Shown here: positions 44,389 through 53,430 of the stretch, in pieces
How positions within the stretch are numbered: position 1 is the stretch's first letter
How the letters are laid out: each line of letters starts with the position of its first letter
DNA from: Duganella sp. SG902
Lineage (GTDB): Bacteria; Pseudomonadota; Gammaproteobacteria; Burkholderiales; Burkholderiaceae_D
DNA length: 64,000 nucleotides
Reading direction: 5' to 3'
Assembly: GCF_013376005.1 (NCBI RefSeq)
Contig: NZ_JABMJK010000001.1
Span: forward strand, 434,001-498,000
Notes under the pieces: model-generated
Database searches by the model: none
Told to the model about the DNA's origin: nothing
What the model saw: the letters and a program-made list of their open reading frames with translations, nothing else
Made by a program: the position numbers and the translations under genes

Positions 44389-47199
44389 TTACTTCTCGGG
44401 GTACAGCACCACCTGCAGGTAGTTACTGGTGTCGAAGTAGCGCTGCGCGGCCTGTTTCAGGTCCGCCACGGTCAGACCGTTCACGCGCGACTCGTACGTC
44501 AGTATATCCTCTGGATTGGTATTGTTAAAGAAAGCGTTCTGCAGGGACGCCATCCAGTAGCCGTTCTCGCGCATGCCCTTGCGGTAGTTCTTGATCCATG
44601 CCGCCTTGACCTTGTTGAGGTCCGCCTCCTCCACGCCGTCCTGCTTGATCTTGTCGATTTCCGCGAAGGTGGCGGCCAGCACCTTGTCCACGTTCTCGGG
44701 CGCGCACGGCAGGCTGGCGTTGATGGTGTAGTTACCGTAAGGGATGCGGCTCATGGAACCGCTCATGCCGCCGCTGTACATCGCCCCCATCTTCTCGCGC
44801 AGCGTTTCGATCAACTTGATATTCATGACCTCCACCAGCGCCTGCAAGCGCATGCGCGCGGCGCGCGAGTACTCCACCTCGCCGGTGAAGGACAGCGAGA
44901 TGGTGCTCTTCGGCTCCGTCCCCGCATGCACTGCCTTCTTGACCACGCCCTTGATCGGCCGCACGCCCTCGTCCTTGAAGGCGACCGGGATCTCGCCCAC
45001 CGGCAGGCTGGCCAGATAGGTGGCGATCAGCGGCTTGATCTTCTCCACGTCGAAGCTGCCGACGATGAAGAAGGTGAAATCGCGCGCGCTCGACATGCGG
45101 CTGTTGTAGATATCCAGCACGCGATCCAGCGCCAGCTGGTCGAAGTCGGCCGGCTTGGCGGCGCGCAGCACGCGCGGACTGTTGTTGTACAGCGTGGCGG
45201 TGACGGTATCGTGGAATACCGACTCCGGCCGCGCCAGATTATTCTGCGCCAGCTCGCGCTGGCGGTCGACGTAGGCCGTGTAGATGGCGGCATCCTTGCG
45301 CGGCTGCGTCATCTGCAGGTAGACCAGCTGCAGCATGGCCTCCACGTCCGTGCTGCCCGAGCTGCCGCCCACCGACTCATTGAGCGAGCTGACATTGGCG
45401 CTGGAGCTCACGCTCTTCCCCGCCAGGACTTTCACCAGGTCGTTCGGCGTGTAGTTCAACACGCCCATCTGGCCGACGATGCTGCTGGCGTAATGCGCGG
45501 CGAAGACGTCGCTGTCCGGCAGCAGCGACCAGCCGCCGTAACGCAAGCCGCCGAGGATCACCTGGTCGTTATTGAAATCGGTCGGCTTGAGCATCACCTT
45601 CACGCCGTTGCTGAGCGTGAGCTCCGTGGTGCCGATGCTGGCGTTGACCTTTTCGCTGACGATGCTGCCGGCCTTGGGCGGCTTGGGCATCAGCTGCGAG
45701 GCATACTCCTTGTCCTCCAGCGGCTTGACGGCGATCTTCTCGGCCGAGGTGGCGGTGGCCACCAGTTCGTCCGCCTTCGGTTGCGCCACGCCCGGCTTCT
45801 CCACGCCGGTATAGATCACCAGCTTGCTCTGGTTGTCCGGAATGACGGCGCGCACGGCGGCGTTCACCTCCTGCACGGTGATACCCGGAATCAGTTCGGT
45901 CGCGTAGCGGTATTCGGCCGCCGTGCCGGGTATCGATTCCTGCTCCAGGAAGTTGCGGATGTATTCGGCCGCATAGCCCGATGAATCGGACTTGTCGCGC
46001 TCATTGTAGATGCGCTCATAGTTGCGCAGCATGCCCTTCTTGGCGCGCTCCACCTCCGCCGCGCTGAAGCCGTACTGGCGCGCGCGCTGGTCCTCCTGCA
46101 CCAGCGCGTTGATGGCCGGCGTGGCGCCGCCCTTGCCCAGCACCGCGCCAGCGCCGAAGGAACGGTAACCGCGCACGATCTTGTTCATCCCACTTCCACC
46201 TTGCAGGAACGGCGGATTGGCTTGCTGAGTCAACTCGTACATGCGCTGGCTGAGGATAAAGCTGTACATCCCCTCGATCAGCTTCTGGCGGTAATCCGCG
46301 ATCGTTTCACCGGCCGGCCACGATTGGATCGGGTAGCGGATGTAGACCGTATTGGCGCTGACTTCCTTGTCGGTGAAGACGATGCCTTCGGAATCCTGGC
46401 GCTCCGGGATACCGACATACTCGCGCGGACGCGGGTTGGCCGGGTTTTTCAGTTTGCTGAAATGCTGCTCGATCAGTTGCTGCGCCTGCGCCGGCTCGAT
46501 ATCGCCCACCACCACCACGGCCATCAGGTCCGGCCGATACCAGTCGCGGTAGAAGCGTTTGATGGCGTCGTATTTGAAATTCTTGATGATGTCCTCTTTA
46601 CCGATCGGCATGCGCTCGGCGTAGCGCGAGCCGTTCAGCACCTTGGGTAGCACCACCTTGTTCATGCGGTCATCCACGCCTTTACCCAGGCGCAGCTCTT
46701 CCAGTATGATACCGCGCTCGCTGTCGATGTCCGCGTCGTTGAAGGACAGCCCATGCGCCCAGTCTTCCAGCACCTGGAAGCCCTGCTCGACGATTTCCTT
46801 TTTGTCGGTCGGTATCGGCAGGATGTAGACGGTTTCGTCGAAGCTGGTATAGGCGTTGAGGTCGGCGCCGAACTTCACGCCTATCGACTGCAGGTACGAT
46901 ACCAGCTCGTTGCGCTTGAAGTGTGTGGAGCCGTTGAAAGCCATGTGTTCCGTGAAGTGCGCCAGCCCCTGCTGGTCCTCGTCTTCCAGAATCGAACCTG
47001 CCTTGACCACCAGCCGCAATTCCAGTTTTTTCTCCGGACGGCCGTTTTTCTGGATGTAGTACGTCAATCCATTGGCTAATTTGCCAACTTTTACCTGCGG
47101 GCCAACCGGGATTTTGTCACTGAGCTTGAGGTCATCGGCGAGCGCCGGGAAAGTGCAGGCCAGAAGTACAGCGCCGCACAGGGTACGCAGGTTAATCAA
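44389..47199 (-). CDS. exported M16 family zinc metallopeptidase (insulinase/pitrilysin-like)
   Basis: A 936-residue two-half M16 peptidase. A signal peptide lies at about 1-21 (ending FPALA). The inverted zinc motif HxxEH is in GLAHFTEHMAFNG, with the distal Glu in SERGIILEELRLG. The second half (from about 500) has the same fold without the metal site, as usual. The start is TTG at 47199 with a ribosome site GGAG 6 bp in front; no ATG fits the signal peptide. It degrades peptides in the periplasm. A small gene follows in the same unit. Confidence 0.92.
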   Translation of the reverse strand: MINLRTLCGAVLLACTFPALADDLKLSDKIPVGPQVKVGKLANGLTYYIQKNGRPEKKLELRLVVKAGSILEDEDQQGLAHFTEHMAFNGSTHFKRNELVSYLQSIGVKFGADLNAYTSFDETVYILPIPTDKKEIVEQGFQVLEDWAHGLSFNDADIDSERGIILEELRLGKGVDDRMNKVVLPKVLNGSRYAERMPIGKEDIIKNFKYDAIKRFYRDWYRPDLMAVVVVGDIEPAQAQQLIEQHFSKLKNPANPRPREYVGIPERQDSEGIVFTDKEVSANTVYIRYPIQSWPAGETIADYRQKLIEGMYSFILSQRMYELTQQANPPFLQGGSGMNKIVRGYRSFGAGAVLGKGGATPAINALVQEDQRARQYGFSAAEVERAKKGMLRNYERIYNERDKSDSSGYAAEYIRNFLEQESIPGTAAEYRYATELIPGITVQEVNAAVRAVIPDNQSKLVIYTGVEKPGVAQPKADELVATATSAEKIAVKPLEDKEYASQLMPKPPKAGSIVSEKVNASIGTTELTLSNGVKVMLKPTDFNNDQVILGGLRYGGWSLLPDSDVFAAHYASSIVGQMGVLNYTPNDLVKVLAGKSVSSSANVSSLNESVGGSSGSTDVEAMLQLVYLQMTQPRKDAAIYTAYVDRQRELAQNNLARPESVFHDTVTATLYNNSPRVLRAAKPADFDQLALDRVLDIYNSRMSSARDFTFFIVGSFDVEKIKPLIATYLASLPVGEIPVAFKDEGVRPIKGVVKKAVHAGTEPKSTISLSFTGEVEYSRAARMRLQALVEVMNIKLIETLREKMGAMYSGGMSGSMSRIPYGNYTINASLPCAPENVDKVLAATFAEIDKIKQDGVEEADLNKVKAAWIKNYRKGMRENGYWMASLQNAFFNNTNPEDILTYESRVNGLTVADLKQAAQRYFDTSNYLQVVLYPEK

Positions 47200-47304
47200 C
47201 TTCGTCTCCAGATACTTGGATTTTTTAGAGAACAGCTACCATACACCGAAATCCTTAATTTGGGCTAAAATCCTCGCAGCCCGCCGCCCGGCGGGTAACA
47301 ACAA

Positions 47305-47426
47305 CGTCTTCGGGGCGGGGTGTAATTCCCCACCGGCGGTAAGGTCACACAACCAAGCCCGCGAGCGCTCAGGCGCAGATCTGGTGCGATTCCAGGGCCG
47401 ACGGTTAAAGTCCGGATGAAAGAAGA
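47305..47426 (+). ncRNA. FMN riboswitch (RFN element)
   Basis: The RFN aptamer in the 325-bp spacer upstream of ribB. The conserved blocks are visible in order: TCTTCGGGGCGGGGTG, AATTCCCCACCGGCGGTAA, AGCCCGCGAGCGC, GATCTGGTGCGATTCCAG and GGCCGACGGTTAAAGTCCGG, then ATGAAAGAAGA. It binds flavin mononucleotide and should reduce ribB expression. About 100 bp separate it from the ribB start and hold the expression platform. The T run near 47450-47457 could be part of a terminator, but no clear stem was seen. Confidence 0.95.
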
Positions 47427-47524
47427 TGTGCGGTTTACGCATCCTGCACGCCATTTTTTGGCGCGGCCGGCTGCGCGTATTCGCTTGCCCTGTCGCGTTC
47501 CTATTTTTTCAAGGAGCGTTCCTC

Positions 47525-48184
47525 ATGTTAGACCAATCCGCGGTATCCCCTTATTCCCTGATATCGGACGATCTGGAAGGCCGTATCCAGGCCGCGCTGG
47601 ACGCCGTGCGCGCCGGCGTGCCGGTCATCCTGCTCGATGATTTCGACCGCGAGAACGAAGCGGACCTGATCGTGGCCGCTGAAAAGATGACCGTCCAGAC
47701 CATGGCCATGATGATCCGCGAGTGCAGTGGCATCGTTTGCCTGTGCCTGAGCGCCGACAAGGTGCGCGCGCTGGAGCTGCCGATGATGGCGGCCAATAAC
47801 GGCAGCCGCTATGGCACCCCGTTCACCGTGTCGATCGAGGCCCGTGAAGGCGTGACCACCGGCGTTTCGGCGGCCGACCGCGTCACCACGATCCGTGCCG
47901 CGATCGCGGCTGACGCCAAGCCGTCGGATCTGGTGCATCCGGGCCACGTGTTCCCGCTGCGCGCCACGCCTGGCGGGGTGTTGGCGCGCAAGGGCCACAC
48001 CGAGGGCTCGGTGGACCTGGCCACGATGGCAGGCCTGAATCCGTCGGCCGTCTTGTGCGAGTTGATGAACCCGGACGGCACCATGATGCGCGGCGCCGAC
48101 ATCGAACGCTTCGCGCAACAGCACCAGATGCCGATCCTGACCATCGCCGAGATGATCGCGTGGCGCGGGCAGCGCGGTATTTAA
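47525..48184 (+). CDS. ribB: 3,4-dihydroxy-2-butanone-4-phosphate synthase
   Basis: Makes the four-carbon unit of riboflavin from ribulose 5-phosphate. The 219-residue protein has the acidic signature [54 protein letters not shown] and the substrate-binding [23 protein letters not shown]. Length fits the single-domain RibB type, not the RibBA fusion. The ATG at 47525 has an AAGGAG ribosome site. The FMN riboswitch stands in front. It ends 4 bp inside a convergent MFS gene. Confidence 0.95.
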   Translation: MLDQSAVSPYSLISDDLEGRIQAALDAVRAGVPVILLDDFDRENEADLIVAAEKMTVQTMAMMIRECSGIVCLCLSADKVRALELPMMAANNGSRYGTPFTVSIEAREGVTTGVSAADRVTTIRAAIAADAKPSDLVHPGHVFPLRATPGGVLARKGHTEGSVDLATMAGLNPSAVLCELMNPDGTMMRGADIERFAQQHQMPILTIAEMIAWRGQRGI

Positions 48185-49563
48185 ACCGGCTTTCCGAGTT
48201 TGATGTAGCGGTACACCAGCAGTAAAGCGCCCGCGTATGCCGCCGCGATCAACGTGAACGCCAACGGCAGCCGCAGCGCCCACTGCGGCGCGACATGCAT
48301 CACAGTCCCCATCATCGCCACGCCGACCAGGGCGCCGATCTGCCGATTGGCGTTCAGCGCGGCGGCGGCGCTGTTGGCGTTGGCCTTGCCCGCCACCAGC
48401 ATCACGGTGGCCGTCATGCCCGGGATCGCGATCCCGATCGCCACATTCATCACCACCGCCGCCGTCACCAGCAGCCAGTACGGCGTATCGGGGTGCAGCC
48501 CGGCCAGCATCAGCAGCGCCACCGCCAGCCCCACCATCAAGCCATACAGCATCGGCGGGCGGGTGCCCACACGCGCCGTGATGCGGCCCGAGGTCAGGTT
48601 ACCCACCGCGAAAGCCGCCATCATCGGTATCAGCTTGACGCCCGTGTGCAGCGCATCCGCCCCGCCCTGCTGAATGAAGAGGCTCAGCAAAAACAGCTGG
48701 CCGAACACGGCAAAGTTAATCAGGAAGCCGACGCCGTTGGCCGCGGCAAAAGCCGGCGTTTCAAACAGGGCCTTGGGCAGCATGGGCTGGGAGCCGGTGC
48801 GCTCGCGCCGCACCAGCAGCGACGCCGTGATCACCGCCGCCACACCGGCCGCCAGCACTTCCGGCGAGGCCCAGCCCAGCACCGGCCCTTCGATCAGCAC
48901 AAAGCTCAAGGCGGCCAGCGCCGCCACGCCCAGAGCGTGGCTCAGCATCGACAGCGCGCGCTGGTGCCGCGCGGTGGCCGGAGCCAGCACCTGGGTCAGC
49001 ACGATGCCAAGCAGGCCGATAGGCACATTCACCCAGAATACGCTGCGCCAGCCAAATTCGTGCACCAGCACCCCACCCACCAGCGGACCAGCCGCCGACG
49101 AACAGCCGACGATGGCCGACCAGGTGCCCAGCATGCGCGCGCGCGTGGCCTGGTCCTCGTAGGCATGCGTCAGCAAACTCAAGGAACTCGGCATGAACAG
49201 CGCCGCGCCGGCGCCTTGCAGCAAGCGCGCCGCGATCAGCGCATTGCCGCTGGGGGCCAGCGCGCACAACGCGGAACCGAGAATGAACACGCTCAAGCCG
49301 CCCTGGTACACCGTCTTCGGTCCAAAACGGTCCGCCAGCGCACCGCCAGCCATCAGCAAGGCGGCGAAAGTCAGCGTATAGCCGTCCACCACCCAAACCA
49401 GTCCGGTGAGCGGCACCGACAGGCTGACCGAGATGTCGGACAGCGCGGTGTTGACGGCGGTGACATCGATCATCGCCATCACAAAGCCGATGGCCAGCGT
49501 CATCAGCATCAACAAGGGAGGCACGTGCCGTGCCGGCACGGCGGCGGTAGTGGAAGTATTCAT
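48181..49563 (-). CDS. DHA2-type MFS drug exporter
   Basis: An inner-membrane transporter of about 460 residues with about 14 hydrophobic segments. It has the family start ([21 protein letters not shown]), [29 protein letters not shown] with the loop 2-3 MFS motif, and [19 protein letters not shown]. It likely exports drugs or metabolites with protons. ATG at 49563 is preferred; an in-frame GTG at 49569 is possible. It is divergent from a LysR gene, which probably regulates it. Confidence 0.88.
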   Translation of the reverse strand: MNTSTTAAVPARHVPPLLMLMTLAIGFVMAMIDVTAVNTALSDISVSLSVPLTGLVWVVDGYTLTFAALLMAGGALADRFGPKTVYQGGLSVFILGSALCALAPSGNALIAARLLQGAGAALFMPSSLSLLTHAYEDQATRARMLGTWSAIVGCSSAAGPLVGGVLVHEFGWRSVFWVNVPIGLLGIVLTQVLAPATARHQRALSMLSHALGVAALAALSFVLIEGPVLGWASPEVLAAGVAAVITASLLVRRERTGSQPMLPKALFETPAFAAANGVGFLINFAVFGQLFLLSLFIQQGGADALHTGVKLIPMMAAFAVGNLTSGRITARVGTRPPMLYGLMVGLAVALLMLAGLHPDTPYWLLVTAAVVMNVAIGIAIPGMTATVMLVAGKANANSAAAALNANRQIGALVGVAMMGTVMHVAPQWALRLPLAFTLIAAAYAGALLLVYRYIKLGKPV

Positions 49564-49650
49564 GCTCACATGTTAGGCCGCTTGCCTGATGCAGTAAATA
49601 CGCATAATATCAGCACTCTGATGCAAAAACGCATCACGCTGGAGACCCTC

Positions 49651-50517
49651 ATGGATTGGGATAACGCCCGCATCTTCCTTGCCATCTACCGCAAAGGCAC
49701 GCTGCGCTCCGCCGCCGCCTTGCTCGACATCGACCAGGCCACGGTCGGCCGCCGCCTCAACGCGCTGGAAACCTCGCTTGGAGCGCGCCTGTTCCTGCGC
49801 ACGCCATCGGGCTACATGGCCACGCCGGCCGGCGAACTGGCCGTCAGCGCCGCCGAAAAGATGGAGCACGCGGCCCTGCAGTTCCAGCGCGAGATGCAGG
49901 GCATCGACAACCGCCTGTCCGGCGTGGTGCGGGTGACCACCTCCGACACCATGGCCGCGCACTTCGTCATCGCCGCCATGCAAAGGCTGCACGTCCAGCA
50001 TCCCGACATCCGCATCGCACTCAGTACCAGCACCTCCATCACCAGCCTGACGCGGCGCGAGGCCGACCTGGCGGTGCGCACGCTCAAGCCCACCAGTCCG
50101 GACCTGATCTCGCGCCACCTGACCAAGCGCAGCATGGGGCTCTACGCCACGCCCGGCTACCTGAAGGCGCGCGGCATGCCGCAACCTGGCAACGGCCTGG
50201 CGGGGCATGACATCGTGATCTATCAGGCTTCGGTGGCGCCGCGCCATCAGGAGAAAATCTGCCACGAGCCGGTGCACAACGCGCGCGTGGCGATGGAGGT
50301 CAACAGCGGCCTGGCCATGATCGACGCGGCGCGACTGGGCATGGGCGTGGCCGAACTGCCCTGCCACATGGCGGACGGCGACAAGCGGCTGGTGCGCATC
50401 TGGCCCGAGCGCGTGGATCACTACGACGTATGGCTGGTGATGCACGCCGATTTAAGCCGCAGCGCCCGCGTGCGGGCGGCGGCGGACGCCATCATCGCCA
50501 GCTTCCCGGATAAATAG
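49651..50517 (+). CDS. LysR family transcriptional regulator
   Basis: A 288-residue LysR regulator with the N-terminal HTH (IYRKGTLRSAAALLDIDQATVGRRLNALE, in part) and an effector domain (GVVRVTTSDTMAAHFV; DLAVRTLKPTSPDL). The ATG at 49651 has a GGAG ribosome site 8 bp in front and gives the usual start MDWDNARIF. It is divergent from the MFS exporter (87-bp spacer), its likely target. The next gene, MlaE-like, follows 40 bp later on the same strand. Confidence 0.88.
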   Translation: MDWDNARIFLAIYRKGTLRSAAALLDIDQATVGRRLNALETSLGARLFLRTPSGYMATPAGELAVSAAEKMEHAALQFQREMQGIDNRLSGVVRVTTSDTMAAHFVIAAMQRLHVQHPDIRIALSTSTSITSLTRREADLAVRTLKPTSPDLISRHLTKRSMGLYATPGYLKARGMPQPGNGLAGHDIVIYQASVAPRHQEKICHEPVHNARVAMEVNSGLAMIDAARLGMGVAELPCHMADGDKRLVRIWPERVDHYDVWLVMHADLSRSARVRAAADAIIASFPDK

Positions 50518-50557
50518 CGTGCTACTGCCATGGCCGCGTCGGTGCTAATATGCCAAC

Positions 50558-51322
50558 ATGAACACACATGCATCCACACCCGGCATCCTGCAACGGCTGC
50601 ACCAGGGCGCTGTCGCCTGGCTGCACGGCTGGTGGCGGCTGCTGCATTTCGCGGTGCTGATGTTTTCGATGGCGCTGACGCCGGCCAGCTATGGCCGCGC
50701 GAACCGGCCGGCGCTGGCTCGCCAACTGGTGGCCGATACGGTACCCAATCTGGCGTGGTACGGCATGCTGTCGGCGCTGGTGAGCCTGGTACTGATCCGG
50801 ATCGTGGTGGTGACGTCGCAAAGTTACGGCCTGTCGCGCTTCGCGCTGGAGATGGTGGTGCGCGTGCTGGTGCTGGAACTGATACCGCTGACCGCCGCCG
50901 CTTTCGTGGCCCTGCGCACCACCCTGCCCGCCGGGCTGGAACTGGCGCAGCGCCGCCAGGCCGCAGACGCCGCCAGCGGCAACACGCTGCACCGCGAATT
51001 CTTCCCGCGCGTGATCTCCGGCATTTTCGCCGTCTGGATGCTGGCCGCGGTCAGCTGTGTGCTGACGCTGATCCTGGCCTATCTGTCGCTGTACGGCTTT
51101 ACGCCTTGGGCGCTGGCCGGCTATACGCGCGTGGTTGGCCAGGTGTTCAATCCCGCGGTCACGCTGATACTGGTGCTGAAGATTGTGTTCTTCAGTTTTG
51201 CGGTCGGACTGATACCGATGGCCGCTTCCAGCCGCATTTCGCACGGCCTGTCGGACATGGTCCGCGTTTTTGGCGTGATGCTGCTGATCGAAGTGGCCTC
51301 ACTCATGGGTAATTACTACTGA
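50558..51322 (+). CDS. MlaE-like ABC transporter permease
   Basis: A 254-residue protein with five to six hydrophobic segments. The central part (GMLSALVSLVLIRIVVVTSQSYGLSRFALEMVVRVLVLELIP, in part) has the layout of MlaE/YrbE permeases, which move phospholipids between membranes, but is divergent in sequence. It starts a four-gene unit: it ends 1 bp before mlaD-like, which overlaps a lipoprotein gene, which overlaps a DUF2867 gene. No ABC ATPase is in the unit. Confidence 0.75.
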   Translation: MNTHASTPGILQRLHQGAVAWLHGWWRLLHFAVLMFSMALTPASYGRANRPALARQLVADTVPNLAWYGMLSALVSLVLIRIVVVTSQSYGLSRFALEMVVRVLVLELIPLTAAAFVALRTTLPAGLELAQRRQAADAASGNTLHREFFPRVISGIFAVWMLAAVSCVLTLILAYLSLYGFTPWALAGYTRVVGQVFNPAVTLILVLKIVFFSFAVGLIPMAASSRISHGLSDMVRVFGVMLLIEVASLMGNYY

Positions 51323-51323
51323 T

Positions 51324-52271
51324 ATGACAGAACAGAATAACGAAGCCGCGCCGGTACGCAACGCCGAATTCAAGGCCGCCGTGCTGCTGGTGCTGATGGT
51401 GGTGCTGGTGCTTGGATCGGCGGTGTACCTGCTGTACGCGCGCGGCGCGTTCGAAGCCACCCAGACGCTGATCCTCCAGGCCGACGATTCGGAAGGCGTG
51501 GTGGTGGGCATGGACGTCACCTTCGCCGGCTTCCCCATCGGCCGCGTGCGACGCATCGAATTGAGCCCGGAAGGAAAGGCGCGCGTGGTGGTGGACGTGC
51601 CGCGCGAGGATGCGCACTGGCTGCGCAGCTCCAGCATCTTCACGCTGGAGCGGGGGCTGGTGGGCGGCGCCAAGCTGCGCGCGTTCACGGGTATTCCGAC
51701 CGACCCGCCGCTGGAAGACGGCGCGATGCGCTCACTGCTGGTGGGCGATCCGGGCGCGGAGATTCCACGCCTGCTGGCGGCGGCCAAGGATCTGCTGCAA
51801 AACCTGAACGACCTGACGGCCGAGAATTCGGCGCTGGCCGCGTCGCTGGCCAACGTCGCCGGCGTCACCGGCAAGCTGAATGGCCCGCACGGGGCGATGG
51901 GCCTGATCGCCGGCGATGACAAGAACGCCCAACAGTTGTCGGAGCGTGCCAACAAGCTGCTTGTCACCGTCAATGCGCTGGCGGTGAAGGCGGACAGCCT
52001 GATTGGCCATGCGGATGAGCGGGTCTTCGGCCAGCAAGGCACCATCATCCAGTTGAACGGGCTGTTGGCCGATGCGCGCAATTCGCTCAAGAAAATGGAT
52101 GCCGTGCTGGTTGAGGCCCAGGCGGTGGCGTCCAACACCAAGGAAGCCACGGCGGATCTGGGCGCGTTGCGTGGCGAAGTGGAAAGCAGCTTGCGGCGCG
52201 TGGAGCAGTTGGTGAACGAGATCAATCGCAAGTGGCCATTCAAGCGGGATACGGAGATCAAGCTGCCATGA
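51324..52271 (+). CDS. MlaD/MCE-domain lipid-transport protein
   Basis: A 315-residue substrate-binding protein. A membrane helix at about 17-39 anchors it; the MCE domain follows at about 45-125 (DSEGVVVGMDVTFAGFPIGRVRRIEL). A long helical tail, probably coiled coil, covers about 150-310 (LLAAAKDLLQNLNDL, RRVEQLVNEINRKW). MCE proteins form hexameric rings that bridge the periplasm and carry lipids. It works with the MlaE-like permease one base pair upstream. Confidence 0.88.
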   Translation: MTEQNNEAAPVRNAEFKAAVLLVLMVVLVLGSAVYLLYARGAFEATQTLILQADDSEGVVVGMDVTFAGFPIGRVRRIELSPEGKARVVVDVPREDAHWLRSSSIFTLERGLVGGAKLRAFTGIPTDPPLEDGAMRSLLVGDPGAEIPRLLAAAKDLLQNLNDLTAENSALAASLANVAGVTGKLNGPHGAMGLIAGDDKNAQQLSERANKLLVTVNALAVKADSLIGHADERVFGQQGTIIQLNGLLADARNSLKKMDAVLVEAQAVASNTKEATADLGALRGEVESSLRRVEQLVNEINRKWPFKRDTEIKLP

Positions 52272-52909
52272 AGAAGACCATCGTCATCGCCGCGCTGCTG
52301 TCGGCCGGCTGCGGCAACAATCCACCGGTCCCGGACTGGCAAATGACGGCGCACAGCAGCATCGAGCGCGCCACGTCGGCCTACATGTCCGGCAACGCGC
52401 GCGTGGAGGCCGCCGAATTCGCCCGCGCGCGCGAGGCGCTGGCCAGCACCGGCAAGGTGGAACTGGTGATCCGCGCGGAGCTGATACGCTGCGCCGCGCG
52501 TGTCGCCTCGCTGGCGTTCGAGGACTGTCCCGGCTATGACAAGCTGGCGCAGGACGCCAGCCCCGCCGACCGCGCCTACGCCGCCTACCTCAGCGGGGGC
52601 GCGGCCGACATCGCGCTGCTGCCGGAGCAGCATCGCGCCGTGGCGGCGGCCAACGACACGACCGCCACCGCCACCGTGCAAGCCATCACCGATCCGCTAT
52701 CCCGGCTGGTCGCCAGCGGCGTCCTCCTGCGCAGCGGCCGCGCCACGCCGCAGGTGCTGGCGGGCGCCGTGGACACCGCGTCCAGCCAGGGCTGGCGCCG
52801 CCCGCTGCTCGCCTGGCTGGGCGTGCAAGCCATGCGCGCCGAACAAGCCGGCGACAGCGCCGAAGCTCAACGCATCCAACGCCGGATTGATCTGGTCAGC
52901 AAAAAATGA
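52268..52909 (+). CDS. lipoprotein of the MCE operon
   Basis: A 213-residue lipoprotein with a short signal peptide and lipobox LSAGC (Cys about residue 17). The mature protein is Ala-rich and helical with repeat-like Ala/Arg-rich helices that resemble TPR-type scaffolds; no named family was recognised. It overlaps the mlaD-like gene by 4 bp (ATGA), so it is translationally coupled. It is likely an outer-membrane or periplasmic partner of the MCE system, comparable in place, not in sequence, to PqiC. Confidence 0.75.
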   Translation: MKKTIVIAALLSAGCGNNPPVPDWQMTAHSSIERATSAYMSGNARVEAAEFARAREALASTGKVELVIRAELIRCAARVASLAFEDCPGYDKLAQDASPADRAYAAYLSGGAADIALLPEQHRAVAAANDTTATATVQAITDPLSRLVASGVLLRSGRATPQVLAGAVDTASSQGWRRPLLAWLGVQAMRAEQAGDSAEAQRIQRRIDLVSKK

Positions 52910-53406
52910 ATATCACAGCCACCTCCGCTCCACGACACAGCGAGATCGCCCTGCGCATGCAAGGCGCCGACTTCCACGACTGCTATGAGATGGCCATCCC
53001 CGCGAATTCGCCTTCAGCGCTGGAGCTGTACCTGAAAGTGATGGCCACCACGCCGCGCTGGGTCAACGCCGCCATGGCGCTGCGCAACCGCATCGTGCAA
53101 CTGGTGGGACTGAAAAACCTCGGCCTGCTGAACGACATCGACCCGGCCAAGCCGGCCAGCGCCTACCGCGTTGGCGACCGCATTGGCATCTTCTCGATCC
53201 GCTATCTCAGCGAGCGTGAAGTCATCCTTGGCGACACGGACAAGCACCTGAAGGTTGAACTCTCCGTGTGCAGGCTGCCCGACAAGGTCGCCGTCACCAC
53301 CGTGGTGCATACGCATAACACGCTGGGGCGTATCTATATGTTGTTCGTCGCCCCCGCCCACCGCCGCATCGTCCCCGCCACGTTGAGGAAAGCCAGCTTC
53401 CTGTAA
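52906..53406 (+). CDS. DUF2867 family protein
   Basis: A 166-residue protein of the DUF2867 family (YRVGDRIGIFSIRYLSEREVILGD, then VHTHNTLGRIYMLFVAPAHRRIV). The fold is probably of the SRPBCC type, which binds hydrophobic ligands. It overlaps the lipoprotein gene by 4 bp, so it belongs to the same unit. A lipid-binding role would fit the MCE context, but this is inferred. Confidence 0.8.
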   Translation: MNITATSAPRHSEIALRMQGADFHDCYEMAIPANSPSALELYLKVMATTPRWVNAAMALRNRIVQLVGLKNLGLLNDIDPAKPASAYRVGDRIGIFSIRYLSEREVILGDTDKHLKVELSVCRLPDKVAVTTVVHTHNTLGRIYMLFVAPAHRRIVPATLRKASFL

Positions 53407-53430
53407 AATCCTGCTTCTTACGATTCAAGG

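Noticed and set aside
47416..47640. A 74-codon leader frame starting inside the FMN riboswitch
   Set aside because: It begins in the aptamer and runs into ribB in another frame, with no ribosome site. ribB itself starts at 47525.
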